A model generated the notes under the pieces. The model worked only from the letters and a program-made list of their open reading frames with translations. It searched no databases and was not told where the DNA came from. Below, piece by piece: positions 1 through 10,108 of a DNA stretch of 64,000 nucleotides (within the stretch, counting starts at the first letter, position 1; each line of letters opens with the position of its first letter). Made by a program: the position numbers and the translations under genes. This DNA is from Phytopythium helicoides (Eukaryota > Oomycota > Peronosporomycetes > Pythiales > Pythiaceae), in the NCBI GenBank assembly GCA_024867545.1, contig JANFNE010000043.1, positions 62,001 to 126,000 of the forward strand, written 5' to 3'.

Positions 1-1
1 C

Positions 2-463
2 ATCAACATTTGGCCTGCTTTCTTCACGGGAGTGCTCGCTGTACGCTTTGGCAACCGCAACATGATTCTGTGGGGCATCGCCGGCATGTTCGTCATGGCC
101 GTACTCATGACCGTCGCCTTCGTCGTCGATGTCCCGGCGCTCTCCATCGTCTTCACAGCACTCTATGTAATCGCCTTTGGCGTCACACTCGGCCCGCTCG
201 TCTGGGTGATCACGGCCGATCTGTTCCCGGACTCGGTGCGTGCCACTGCCACATCCATCGGCATCGGATGCAACTGGCTTTGCAACCTCATCGTTGGCGT
301 CGCCTACCCGTATGTGGCAGACGCGCTTGACGACTGGAGCTACGCGCCGTTTGTGGTGCTGCTCGCCATCTTCTTCCTGCTGTCGCTCAAGCTCGTGCCG
401 GAGACGTCGGGCAAGACGGCCGAGGAGGTGTTGGCCGAGTTCGAGGAGCGTCGTCGCCGTTAG
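2..463 (+). CDS. MFS sugar-porter family transporter, C-terminal part
   Basis: The reading frame is open from the window edge to a TAG at 461-463, so only the last ~153 residues are present. They hold alternating hydrophobic helices, a GPLVWVITADLFPDSVRATA stretch that matches the loop before helix 10/11 of sugar porters, and a PETSGKTAEEV tail equivalent to the PETKGxTLEE signature of that family. The likely role is proton-coupled or facilitative sugar uptake across a membrane; the substrate cannot be read from this end. It converges with the thioredoxin-like gene on the other strand. Confidence 0.85.
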   Translation: MNIWPAFFTGVLAVRFGNRNMILWGIAGMFVMAVLMTVAFVVDVPALSIVFTALYVIAFGVTLGPLVWVITADLFPDSVRATATSIGIGCNWLCNLIVGVAYPYVADALDDWSYAPFVVLLAIFFLLSLKLVPETSGKTAEEVLAEFEERRRR

Positions 464-650
464 GTAGGTCACTAAACCACCACTAGCGTAATACACATGT
501 TGTGCTTCTCGATCCTCGGTTGTGGACCTTTCCTGACATCTTGGAGATCTCCTCCGAAACGTGACGATCCAAAAGCCGACGTCAAAGTATAAGTGGTCTC
601 ATTGTTTTTCCTTTTCATTGTGTTACAGACCTTCAGGGAAGCTCAGACCC

Positions 651-1199
651 TCACCCCTTCACAAGCGACGGAAACAGAATCGTCGACGTCGCTTTGACCT
701 CGCTCTCTTCCTTGAGCTCGCGGCGGTGCTGCAGCAGACCAGCAACGTCGTCCCAGAAGAAGTCCTCGCCGTTGCGGCGCACAATTCCTTCGTGGTCGAT
801 GAACGTCTTGTGAGGCACGCGCTGCACCCCGTACGGCTCGGGGACGTCGTCGGCTGCGCAACCAAAGTGCAGCACGGTAGGTGCCTCGCCATCGCGGAAG
901 TCACGGCAGACCCGTGCCTTACCCGTGGCCGGGTTGATCTGGTCGAGGAAGGCGAAAGTCGCGCCAATATTCTGGTCGAGATTCACGAGCACAAAGTTTG
1001 CCAGCTTGTGGTGATCGTTCTTGGACCAGGCTTCGAACAGCTCCACCTCAGACACGCACGCGCGACTCCACGTCGCGTAAAAGAGCACAATCGTTGGCAG
1101 CTTAGACGTGCGCACGAGCCCCAACAAGCTGCTGGATTCGCCGGTCTCGAGGTCCACGAGCTTCATGTCGAGCGCCGGCTCATTGCGAAGGCACGACAT
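651..1199 (-). CDS. Thioredoxin-fold protein without a CxxC active site
   Basis: From the ATG at 1199 the protein is about 182 residues. A thioredoxin beta-strand/active-site segment (TIVLFYATWSRACVSEVELF) and a later YGVQRVPHKTFID segment, which contains the usual cis-proline, identify the fold. The expected WCxxC is WSRAC, so only one cysteine remains and ordinary dithiol reductase activity is unlikely; a peroxiredoxin-like, glutathionylation or scaffold role is possible. The frame stays open upstream to an ATG at 1379, but that extension looks like untranslated sequence. Function beyond the fold is not known. Confidence 0.65.
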   Translation of the reverse strand: MSCLRNEPALDMKLVDLETGESSSLLGLVRTSKLPTIVLFYATWSRACVSEVELFEAWSKNDHHKLANFVLVNLDQNIGATFAFLDQINPATGKARVCRDFRDGEAPTVLHFGCAADDVPEPYGVQRVPHKTFIDHEGIVRRNGEDFFWDDVAGLLQHRRELKEESEVKATSTILFPSLVKG

Positions 1200-1401
1200 G
1201 GCTGGATGATCTTGGTCGTGGAGTAGGGTCGCTGCTTCAGCGCCTTCCGTCTCCTGGGCAACGCAACGCTGGACTTGTGAGCAAGGAGTCGCGGCTCTCG
1301 GAATCCGTCGTACTGAACATGCGACTCTTGAAACTCCTCGAAGCTGCTTGATGTGATCCATGGAGAGGCTACAATGCAATTCAAAATGTCATGCAATTTG
1401 C

Positions 1402-2753
1402 TTATGCAGACGATGTTGAGCCATGACGGCCGCTGTTCGAGAGGCTCAACGCCCGCTGAGAATGCGCACGAAAACGATCAGCGCGATAGCTTTGGCGACG
1501 AGAGGGCGTCGTCTTGCTGCTGAACGACGAGCTCTTGGACAGCGGGTTCTTGCTCTCTGTGAGCTGCTGGATGCGCTGCTGTTGCTTTTCTTTCTCCTCG
1601 AGAACGCGACGCTCTGCGCGAAGTCTTGCTCGCTCCAGCGCGACCATGTCCTTGTAATGGACCAAGTGCGCGTGGCTGCGGCTAGCATTGATGCGCATGC
1701 TGCTGCGGATGGTGCTCTTCATGGTCGAGTCAAGGCGAAAGCCTGCAAAGATCGACTCAATCGGAGGGACATCCGCTTGCTGGAACAGTGCACACTGCTC
1801 AACTCTCGCTATGTCAACGAGGAACTTGTGTTTGCTCGGTTTTCGTCGCCCGCTGGTGCTAGCACTGCACACAGATGCAGCATCGTCGTCGTCCTCCCCA
1901 TTGGCTGTAGCTTCAACTCGACTAAACTGCTCTCGGGCGACTCGAGCTGCTGTTGGTCTACGTCATCGGGAAAGAAAATGATCTCCAGCACCTCGCGAAT
2001 CTCGGGTGCTAGCAGCTCGAGCACGCTGTCGTCGGGCTGCGTCGTCAGCAGCTCCATCCCCGTGGCCATTTCGTAAATCACCTGGCCGAAGAGCAGCAGG
2101 TCGACGTCGACCTTGGCCTCGAGCGGCACCGTGAGGCTGCGACTCTCCTTGGATCGGTCCACCGCGAGCAGGGGGAGGTAGATGTCCGTGATGCGGGCGT
2201 TGCCATCGTCGACGAGCACGTTTCCGGTGCTGAGGTGGTCGCACAGGATCCCTTTGGAGCGCAGTGCCATCAGCGCCTGCAGGATCTGGCGGCCAAACTT
2301 GGCGACGTCGCGGATGGGCAGCGGCGAGGCCGATTGGAGCTGGTACTTGTCCTCGTAGGCGCGCGCGGGGTCAGCGCCGTGGATGCGGTCCTTGATGCTT
2401 CCAGCCGCGACGAATGGCTGGACGACGAGCAGCCCCTTCTTGTCCCTGGCGTGGTGGATGTCGACCACTGGCACCAAGTACGGGTGCTTGAGCGTGACGA
2501 GCAGCGCCTTGAGCCGGTAGAGCGCGTGCTCCTTGTGCAGGTCCAGGAAGGCCGTCTGGTCGGGGAAGAGCGCCAGCAGCATCTCCCCGCACCGCTCACT
2601 GCGCAGGTCCGTCATGTCCACGAGGAAGCAGTGCTTGTCCGCGCGGCTGCCCACGCGCGGCAGCGCCTCCTCGCGCCACTGGAACAGCGGGAAGCGCCGG
2701 CAGAACTTGGCGGCCAGCAGCACCGCCAGCGCCGCGCTGAAGCTGCTCGCCAT
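1402..2753 (-). CDS. PXK/Slob-like protein pseudokinase
   Basis: Begins at ATG 2753 (MASSFSAAL). The first ~260 residues form a protein-kinase-like fold related to PXK/Slob: an N-lobe, a glycine-poor loop, GILCDHLSTGNVLVDDG in place of the HRD catalytic loop, and ITDIY in place of DFG. The HRD aspartate and the DFG motif are both missing, so it is probably a catalytically dead scaffold, as in the animal relatives that bind membranes or channels. The C-terminal part is a basic, serine-rich, coiled-coil-prone tail. The frame breaks at about 1920-1965, where one base appears to be missing or two extra; no credible intron is there. Corrected length is about 450 residues. Confidence 0.7.
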
Positions 2754-3569
2754 GGCGGCCGACCCTCGGGAACTGCCGACTGCCCAGCGTGAGGGCGAGG
2801 AGTATTTACAGCGCATGGACATGCCCGCTGCGACTTGAACGATGGGGGTGCGTTGGTTTGCCACCGGCAGAACTGCGCTAGAAGAGAGAACCAATGCCTA
2901 CAGATTGACCCGATAAAGCCGATGAATGTCAAGAGCCTCACGATCGATCACGGGGTGGAAGCGGGGCTCAACCGCGTCGTCCAAGTCGTTATGCTTGCCT
3001 CGCAGCGCAGCTCCATACTGTCGTCGCAGAAGTCAACAACCGTCCGTGATAGTCATTGGCCCCAAGGCTGTCACGTTGGTCCGCTGCATATACTCTCCAC
3101 ACTATGGCGACGTCGCTCATATGAGCTCCGAAGGCGTCCAGCAGCAGCAGCAGCAGAAGCAGCCCATGATGGCGCAGCTCGGTGGTCAACCACTTCAACA
3201 TCCCATCCAGTATTGCTGTGTCGTTTGAATGTCTTCTGAATGTACCTCCCTCCCTCCTGGTGCAACCTCCTCTGTTGAAGATGGAATCTCCGCAGGTTAT
3301 TCAATATCACGTCTACAACCATACAAACACCCAGTACCTGCGTCCGTTAAGCGCTTCCACTTCCGCGTTTCATGCGTTTTCCTAGGAACCCGCATCCTCC
3401 TCCGCCACGCGCGGCCCGTCACGGCCCCAATTTCACCCAATACGCGGCGGATTCGGGTGGTGGCGTCTTCACTTGCGCCCAGTATACCCTCCCCTGTGAG
3501 GCCAGCATCCGCCGCCCCCCCCCCTACGCCAAGCTCACTTCGCAACCTCCGCCGCCGCAAGACGCAAAG
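2754..3569. other. Intergenic region between divergent genes
   Basis: Separates the pseudokinase (minus) from succinyl-CoA ligase (plus), so it should hold both promoters. The only clear structure is a short CAG run at 3139-3156 and a cytosine tract near 3512-3522. No conserved coding sequence was seen on either strand. Confidence 0.6.
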
Positions 3570-4956
3570 ATGCTCGGCCGCGCGCTCCGCCAGTCGCGCG
3601 CGCTGCTGGCCACGCCCGCGGGCCAGCGCCAGCAGCTGCGCCGCCTGAACCTGCACGAGTTCCAGTCGCTCGACATCATGAAGGGCTTCGGCGTGGCCAC
3701 GCCCGCCGGCATCCCCGCCTCGACGCCAGAGGAGGCCGAGGCCGCCTTCAACGAGATCCGCGCCGGCCGCGGTGCGTTGCTCCCCTCTCGGCGGTTGGGA
3801 GGACCAGTGGAACTGACGGTACACCCTCCGCAGCCGACGTGGACGTCGTCATCAAGGCGCAGGCGCTCACGGGCGGACGAGGACTCGGACACTTCAAGAA
3901 CGGATTCAAGGGAGGCGTCCACGTCACCACCAAGCCGGAGCAGGCCAAGAGCATCGCCGAGCGCATGCTCGGCCAGACGCTCGTCACCAAGCAGACGGGA
4001 GAGAAGGGCATTGAGGTCGCCAAGGTCTTCCTCGTCGAGCGCGTCTACATGCGCCGAGAGATGTACTTCTCGATCCTCATGGACCGCGCCTCGCAGGGAC
4101 CCGTGATCGTCGCCTCCCCCGCCGGCGGAACATCCATCGAGGACGTGGCCGCCGCCACGCCCGAGCTCATCTTCAAGGAGAACGTCGACATCACGACCGG
4201 ACCCACGGACGAGCAGGTCGCGCGCCTCGCCAAGAACCTCGGCGCCGAGGAGGGATCGGCCGTCAGCGACAAGCTGCAGGCCATGATCCGCAACCTGTAC
4301 AACCTCTTCATCGGCGTCGACGCTACGCTTGTTGAGATCAACCCGCTCGCCGAGACGCGCGACGGCGAGATCTACGCCTGCGACGCCAAGGTCAACTTTG
4401 ACGACAACGCTGGCTTCCGCCACAAGGACATCTTCGCCAAGCGCGACAAGACCCAGGAGGACCCGCGTGAGGTCGAGGCCAGTGCCTACGACCTCAACTA
4501 CATCGGTCTGAGCGGCAACATTGGCTGCCTTGTGAACGGCGCCGGTCTGGCCATGGCCACCATGGATATCATCTCGCTCTACGGCGGCTCGCCGGCCAAC
4601 TTCCTGGACGTTGGAGGTGGCGCCACCGAGTCGCAGGTCAAGAAGGCCTTCGAGATCCTCAACCACGACGACCAGGTCAAGTCGATCCTCGTCAACATCT
4701 TCGGCGGTATCATGCGCTGCGACGTGATCGCCGCGGGTATCGTGGCCGGCTGCCAAGGACCTGGGTCTGCAGAAGCCGATCATCATCCGTCTGCAGGGCA
4801 CGAACGTCGAGAAGGCTCGTGAGCTGATCGCTAACTCGGGCTTCAAGATGATTGTCGCCGACGACCTCGAGGACGCCGCCTCGAAGGCCGTCAAGATCGC
4901 CTGACATTGTGGCGCAGGCCGACGAGGCCGACGTCAAGGTGTCGTTCCAGCTCTAA
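3570..4956 (+). CDS. SUCLG2: Succinyl-CoA ligase beta subunit, mitochondrial (SUCLG2-like)
   Basis: Catalyses the substrate-level phosphorylation step of the TCA cycle, with the alpha subunit, in the mitochondrial matrix. The first ~30 residues are arginine-rich and act as a likely targeting peptide, followed by LHEFQSLDIMKGFGV. ATP-grasp features include ALTGGRGLGHFKNG, the EINPLAET and DAKVNFDDNA motifs, and the ligase-domain NIFGGI. The sequence resembles the GTP-type SUCLG2 more than SUCLA2. One intron at 3772-3833 (62 nt, GTGCGT...CGCAG) joins exactly at ..RAGR/ADVDVVIKAQ. Two one-base insertions (T4751 and T4902, both C-T-G) break the frame; without them the protein runs to TAA 4954-4956, about 440 residues. 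Confidence 0.93.
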
Positions 4957-5207
4957 GCGGACCCGGGCACCCTGTCCCCGCAACGAGTCGCGATCTAGTG
5001 ACAGCGAGTGCGCGCTGCACTAGTGTAATGTGAATGAAAACACGTGCTCGTGCTTTGCGCATCAATCATCCTGGCGTGTCTGACTGACGTTCATGCAGTT
5101 GCAAACTGATTGTTGTTATATATTTCACCATCTGGATTAGCGCGGCACAGCGGTCATAATCGTTCCTGTCCTGCTGCTCTGCTGCGCGCGAGCCCAGCGG
5201 CGACTGC

Positions 5208-5848
5208 CTACTTGGCCTTCGCGCGACCGGCCGCTGGAGCTCATGGTGTTGACGATCCACTCCATGCCCTCCTGCAGCCCCTCGCCCGTCTTGGCCGAGC
5301 ACGCCTGGATGTGCCACGTGCGGTCGCGGATGGTCGCGAGGTTGAGCGCCGTCGAGATCTCGCCCGACGGCAGCGCGTTGAGCAGGTCCTGCTTGTTGGC
5401 GAACACGAGGATGGGGACGTTGGAGAGCTTCTCTTCCTCCAGCAGCGTCACCAGCTCCATGCCCGTCTCCTCGAGGCGGCGTCGGTCGGCGCTGTCAATG
5501 ACGTAGATCTGCCTCGTGTGCGCATACACAAGTGTCAGTGCCCGAGCTGGTTTGTCACGAGTGCCGCGTGTATGTGTATCGACGCACCAGCGCGTCGGTC
5601 TGCTCGTAGTAGTTGCGCCAGTACGGGCGGATGGTCTTCTGTCCGCCGATGTCCCACATGTTGAGCTTGAACCCGTCGACCTGCAGGCTCTTGACGTTGA
5701 AGCCCTGCGTGGGCATGATGTGGCTGATGTCCTCCTCCGAGAGCTTCTTGAGGATCGTGGTCTTGCCGCCGTTGTCGAGCCCGAGCACGAGGATGCGCGC
5801 CTCGCTGTCGTCCTTCTTGAGCTTCCGCAGCAGGTTCAGCAGGCCCAT
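5208..5848 (-). CDS. ARL3: ARL3-type ARF-like small GTPase
   Basis: ARL3 acts in release of lipidated cargo in cilia and flagella. The protein starts [12 protein letters not shown] (G2 is a potential acylation or amphipathic site), with P-loop [15 protein letters not shown] switch 1, WDIGGQ switch 2 and NKQD. The sequence follows animal ARL3 throughout (for example [15 protein letters not shown]). One intron lies at 5509-5587 (79 nt; donor GTGCGT, acceptor GGCAG) between TDAL and IYVID. Near the end, an extra base at 5235 (C-T-G on the plus strand) hides the proper end; removing it gives a lysine-rich terminus with stop at 5208-5210 and 186 residues, close to the 182 of human ARL3. Uncorrected, the frame runs on to 5137. 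Confidence 0.9.
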
Positions 5849-6556
5849 GGTCGTCGTGGAGGTCACCGCTCGGGGGTTTGGAAATGGCGAGCGCTCCTGG
5901 CGGCCCCCGGGCGAGTTGGAGAGCCGCGCGCGCCGCTTTGGGCGCAGCAACCGACCGCGCGAGCGTCTCGCAACGCCCCGAGCGCTAATTTTACGCCTGC
6001 GCGCGTTGAGGCGCCGGGGGCAGCTTCAAGCTGCGTCACCATGCGATCCATCATGAGGGGGTTTCGAAACGACGCGGGGGTACGGTGGAGGACCTGAATA
6101 CTGCGCCGTGGATATTGTGGGGTGGACCACTCCAGCAGCTCCATTTGAAAACGGGTGGCTGCTGAAGAATGGCGCTGGCGGGCGGGAGCTCATGAGCGCC
6201 ACTTTGGCATTTGCAGCCGCCAGCACGAAGGAGGCAATCGGAGCTTCTGCGACTGTAGGAGACGTTAGACTGTGCTTGTGTGTGTGTTGCATATATCCAC
6301 CGGAGGCTCAAGGGATGCTTGCAAAATTATACCAAGATCTGCTCTGAATCATCTTGAGGAAATCCCCTCGGTAACACGAGGGAGTTCGCACTGATGAGCC
6401 CCACATCCGACACCTTCATCTTCTTCATGTGTGTACAGTACGAAAGTATCCTATGCAACCAACAACTGCCCTCAAGAAACGAGATTACATAGGATTGTGG
6501 TCCTCAATAGCTTAGCGTACTGCGCCGCCTGGACGGCGGCAAAATCGGCGGCGCAG
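5849..6556. other. Intergenic, upstream of ARL3
   Basis: Lies between two minus-strand genes. The part near 5850-6000 is very GC-rich and probably contains the ARL3 promoter. Short open frames on both strands have no recognisable domain, and I see no repeats or RNA genes. Confidence 0.5.
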
Positions 6557-7674
6557 CTAGGCGGCCGACGCGATCGACTCCTCCGACTCGTCGTCCACCG
6601 ACGAGTTGTCGGCAGAGGAGGAGGCTTCTTCCACCGAAGCCTTGGTCGAGGTCCGGGCCTCCTCGTCTTCGGATGCGCTGCTGACGGCGCTGTCGTGCTC
6701 ATCGTCGGCGTCGACCTCGCTGTCGCTGCTGATCTCCTCGACCTCGAGGTACTTTTGCTGCTCGATGAACCGCTGGTGGTACTGATACGCCTCGCCGGCG
6801 AACAGTCTGTCGGTCCTCTCCTCCTCCTCGGCTCCCCACTGCGTCGGTGGCAGCGGCGAGAACGACACGGACCGGCCACGGCCGCGCTTGGCCGAAGTCG
6901 ATGCTGACGCCGAGGCGGAGGCCGAGCCCGAACCCGAACCTGAGCCGCTCGCCTGCGAGTCCGTGTCCGAGTTGCTCGTGGACCACCGCAGACTGCTGCG
7001 CGGCGGCTCTCTCGTGGGGCTTGGCGGTCGGTCGTAAGTGGCGTCCGAGGTGGCGATCTCTAGGTCGAGCGCGAGGCTGTCCTCGCTGCGGTCGCTGGAG
7101 CCGCACTCGCTCTCGCTGGCGCTGCTGGACTGCGTGTTTCCTGCCGAGGAGTTCTTCGCGAGCATGAGGAGAGCAGCGACTGGATGAGGTTCTGCTTGAC
7201 GTTGAAGACAGCCATGGAGTCCTCTACGGCGCGCTTTTCTGCGAGGAACTGCTTGCGCACTCGCCTGCGCGCGCGCTCCGTCTTCTTGAGGTTGCGGAAG
7301 AGCACGTCCTCCCTGCGGTCCTCCTCCTGCAGGATGTGTAGCTCGTCCATGAGCTCGAGCACCATCTGCGCGTTGCCGAGCGCGTGCGCCTGCTCCATGT
7401 CGTCCTCAATGTCGGCCATCTGCGCGCGGCGCAGCTCCTCGTGGGCCGCGTTCTCTCGCATGTCGGCCTTGAGCAGGCGGATCTCGTCCGTCACGGCCTC
7501 GATCCGCCGCGTCAGCCGCTCGCGCTTGCGCGCCATGATGGAGCCCACCTGCATGTTGGTGAAGGCCACGCACTTGAGCGCCTTGGTCGCCTGCTTGCTG
7601 CCCTCCATCGCGTCCTCCAGCAGCGCCGGCATGCTCACGGCCGTCGCCATCCACGCCATCGCAGCCGTCGACAT
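6557..7674 (-). CDS. Coiled-coil protein with acidic, serine-rich tail, unknown function
   Basis: Not recognised. From the ATG at 7674 (MSTAAMAWMA) the first ~165 residues are a charged helical coiled coil (MARKRERLTRRIEAVTDEI, DRREDVLFRNLKK). The second half is low complexity: Ser/Gly/Ala repeats, an RGRGRSVSFSP segment and an acidic serine-rich end (SSDSEVDADDEHDS). The frame changes near 7160-7175 (one base missing or two extra), just where the coiled coil gives way to the serine-rich region, so both halves are taken as one gene of about 372 residues. An in-frame TTG exists at 7698; the true start is uncertain. Confidence 0.6.
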
Positions 7675-8539
7675 CTCGGCCGCCTTTCCGATCGCCAACT
7701 GCCCGTGGCGCTCGCCGGTTCTCGCGCCAGCGCGTGGTCATGCAGCGCCATCGCGGGGCTCGAGGCGTCTATGCGGCGATGGCGCGCTGGACCGTCGGTC
7801 CCGTGCGGGAGGGGTCAAATGAGGGACGTGAGGGACGAAATCACTTGGGGTTTGTATACTGTCCCCAAGATAACGCCATTGCCCGCGCGACCCAACACGC
7901 TGCGGAAGCGTGTTTATCGCGCGGGGCTTCTTCATGCTACGGAACCGCCCTGCTGCTGGTGGGATTGGCCGTGGAGGTGGTGGAACGAGTTCCCGACGGC
8001 TTTTAACACCCACGCTCTACGTTTGACGAGGCCGGCGTCACGAGGGCAATCGCCACAGCGATTGATTGAGGCATTTGCGAAAGCTTGGCGTCATGGCGGA
8101 CTCGGTACATGTGACGTGTGAGACGGCGGAGACACCAGGAGGTAGGAGACCACTTGGGCCGACATGAGTGGGGCCGTCACGAGTGGACCACCGGCTGGAC
8201 CGACCAGCCGACGGTGTGAGTGACTGACAGCCGACAGCCGCACGATGCACGTCGCGTCGACAACGGGTGAAGGGTTCGCTTTCGTGGATGTCCCGTATCC
8301 GATAGGCGCCGAGGAGCCCTCGACTCGACGCGCAAGGTATTCGGTTGCAGCCCATCGCTGGTGGCCGCAGGCTCGCCTCGTGGCGGGTAGACACGCGCTT
8401 CCTCCGACTCGAGCGGTTGAACTCGATGGTCGAAGCTACAACTGGTCACAGGCGTGGAGGCTGGCACGGTGATGTCATTATGAAACTCCTGTGGTCTGTT
8501 CATTGTTAGAGCGAGCCTAACTTCCTACCACGATCCGCA
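7675..8539. other. Intergenic before the first ADH cluster
   Basis: About 865 nt between the coiled-coil gene and the 3' end of ADH1. Open frames here are short, overlap on both strands and have no recognisable motif. No repeat shared with the ADH cluster was noticed. Confidence 0.5.
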
Positions 8540-9601
8540 TTAGTTCTCGAGAACCACGCGGTAGCGCACCGTGCCGTTGCGCACCATCTCGATACCCTTG
8601 TTCACGTCACTCATCGGCATCTTCTGGATGACCGGACGCACGTTCTTCTCCGACGCCAGCTTCAGCATGTCCTTGATGTCCGCGATCGAGCCGATGGCAC
8701 TGCCCGTGAAGTTGGCTCCCTTGCTCACGACACTGAAGGCGTGGAAGTTCACCTTGTCGTTCGGCAGACCCACCATGATGAGCTTGCCACGGAACGCCAA
8801 GAAGCTCAGGAACTGGTCGTACGGCATGTTGTTGGCGTCCGCCGTCAGCAGCAGCACATCCACCGAGCCGGCCGCCTTCTTCGACTGCTCCGGGTCGCTG
8901 TAGTTGACGAACTCGTCAGCGCCGAGCGCGCGGATCTCCGCCTCCTTGTTGGACGACCGAGAGAACGCCACGACGGTGGCACCCATGGCCTTGGCGAACT
9001 GCAGAGCCAGGTGGCCCAGACCGCCGATACCAATCACACCCACGCGGTCACCAGGCTTCACACCGGCGTTCTTGAACGGAGAGAAGACGGTCACGCCAGC
9101 GCACAGCAGCGAAGCAGCGAGATCCGACGGGATGTTCTCCGGGATCTGGAACGCGTACGGCTCAGGCACGCGCACATAGTCCGCGTATCCACCGTACGTC
9201 GTCTTGCCGTCCGGGTAGTGGTCGTTGTACGTCCACACCATGTGCGGGCAGTACGCGTCGGCGCCGACCGAGCACTGCTTGCACGGCTTGTCGGCGTCGC
9301 GGTTCAGGCACGCCCACACCTGCGCGCCGACACCCACGCGGTCGCCCACCTTGATGTCCTTCACCTCGGGACCAACCACCGTCACCTCACCGACGATCTC
9401 GTGACCAGGGACGCACGGGAACTCGGTGTATCCCCAGCCACTGTCCATGGTGTGGATATCCGAGCCGCAGATGCCGGAGTGCGTGATCTTGATCTCAATG
9501 TCCTCGGCGCCGATCGGGCGAGTCTCGTAGGTCCAGGGCTTGACGGCCTCTCCCTTGCCGAAGCAGGCGTAGGCGTTCACGGTGCGGGGAGCGGCAGACA
9601 T
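8540..9601 (-). CDS. ADH1: NADP(H)-dependent zinc alcohol dehydrogenase, ADH6/CAD type
   Basis: 353 residues from ATG 9601 (MSAAPRTVNAYACFGKGE). Medium-chain dehydrogenase that should interconvert aldehydes (such as cinnamyl or medium-chain aldehydes) and alcohols in the cytosol. In the family numbering the catalytic zinc ligands are C45 (GICGSD), H67/E68 (GHE) and C167 (LLCAG). Four further cysteines (98, 107, 110, 118) form the structural zinc site. The Rossmann turn is GIGGLGHL, and SRS at 214-216 after strand beta-B resembles the NADPH-binding SRS of yeast ADH6. Particular to this copy: residue 42 is Ser (HSGICGSD) where most others have Cys. The frame is unbroken. It is closest to ADH9-11 and not part of the 2325-bp repeats. 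Confidence 0.93.
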   Translation of the reverse strand: MSAAPRTVNAYACFGKGEAVKPWTYETRPIGAEDIEIKITHSGICGSDIHTMDSGWGYTEFPCVPGHEIVGEVTVVGPEVKDIKVGDRVGVGAQVWACLNRDADKPCKQCSVGADAYCPHMVWTYNDHYPDGKTTYGGYADYVRVPEPYAFQIPENIPSDLAASLLCAGVTVFSPFKNAGVKPGDRVGVIGIGGLGHLALQFAKAMGATVVAFSRSSNKEAEIRALGADEFVNYSDPEQSKKAAGSVDVLLLTADANNMPYDQFLSFLAFRGKLIMVGLPNDKVNFHAFSVVSKGANFTGSAIGSIADIKDMLKLASEKNVRPVIQKMPMSDVNKGIEMVRNGTVRYRVVLEN

Positions 9602-9668
9602 AGCTGGCGGGGCGAGAAAGCGAGAAGTCGCGTTTGCTTTCGAGGCTGCTTGGACGGTCGCTTGAGGC

Positions 9669-9684
9669 GGCGAATTGAAGAATG
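9669..9684 (-). promoter_or_regulatory. Initiator element of ADH1
   Basis: Reads CATTCTTCAATTCGCC on the coding strand, 67 nt before the ATG counted from its 3' edge. It fits the initiator plus flanking element of oomycete core promoters and recurs upstream of every ADH in the window. Confidence 0.7.
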
Positions 9685-9690
9685 GCCGAT

Positions 9691-9700
9691 GCATTTATAG
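9691..9700 (-). promoter_or_regulatory. TATA-like box of ADH1
   Basis: CTATAAATGC on the coding strand, just upstream of the initiator. TATA boxes are uncommon in oomycetes, so this is a guess from position and sequence. Confidence 0.35.
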
Positions 9701-9704
9701 GATC

Positions 9705-9745
9705 GAGCTCGCCTCGGTTGAGCTCACCTCGATTGAGCTCAACCC
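9705..9745 (-). repeat. Short tandem 15-mer upstream of ADH1
   Basis: On the plus strand GAGCTCGCCTCGGTT (9705-9719), GAGCTCACCTCGATT (9720-9734) and a partial GAGCTCAACCC. It lies immediately upstream of the TATA-like box, so it could be a tandem activator site; no factor is known to me. From 9746 to 10108 I see nothing notable. Confidence 0.5.
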
Positions 9746-10108
9746 GCTTCGACGATCGCACGTATCTAGTGCGTGCTGCATGTGTGGAGGGCAGTGACGA
9801 TGGAATTGGCGCCATAGAACCACAACCAAGTATTCAAACGCGCTATCGAAATGTGGCCACCCGTAAGCGTTCGTTGCCATTCATCACGATTGCGGCCTTG
9901 GGCGAGAGGAAATGTCAAACGTAAGCGGGTGATCAGGTTGCATCGAGATTGCGTTGAAAGCAAGGTACATACGTTGTAATCGTCAAATCTTTGCTGCGTT
10001 CCATGGGACAATGCCGTTATCGACAGCGATCCCTTTCGTTTTGCGATCACTCCACACCGATGAGCGCTCATGAGTTGTTCGCACGCAGCAGATCACCCAC
10101 TTTCCCCC

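Noticed and set aside
1920..1965. A 23-nt intron (GTTTAG...CTACAG) to repair the pseudokinase frame
   Set aside because: It has the right phase but is much shorter than the other introns; a base error is more likely.
3139..3156. CAG run near 3139 as a coding polyglutamine
   Set aside because: The surrounding frame is short and lies in the promoter region of succinyl-CoA ligase.
8540..9694. Extension of ADH proteins upstream of the MSxAPRxxNAYA start (for example from 9694, 11344, 40846)
   Set aside because: The extensions differ completely between paralogues, run through the initiator and CCA leader, and the family starts at the later ATG.
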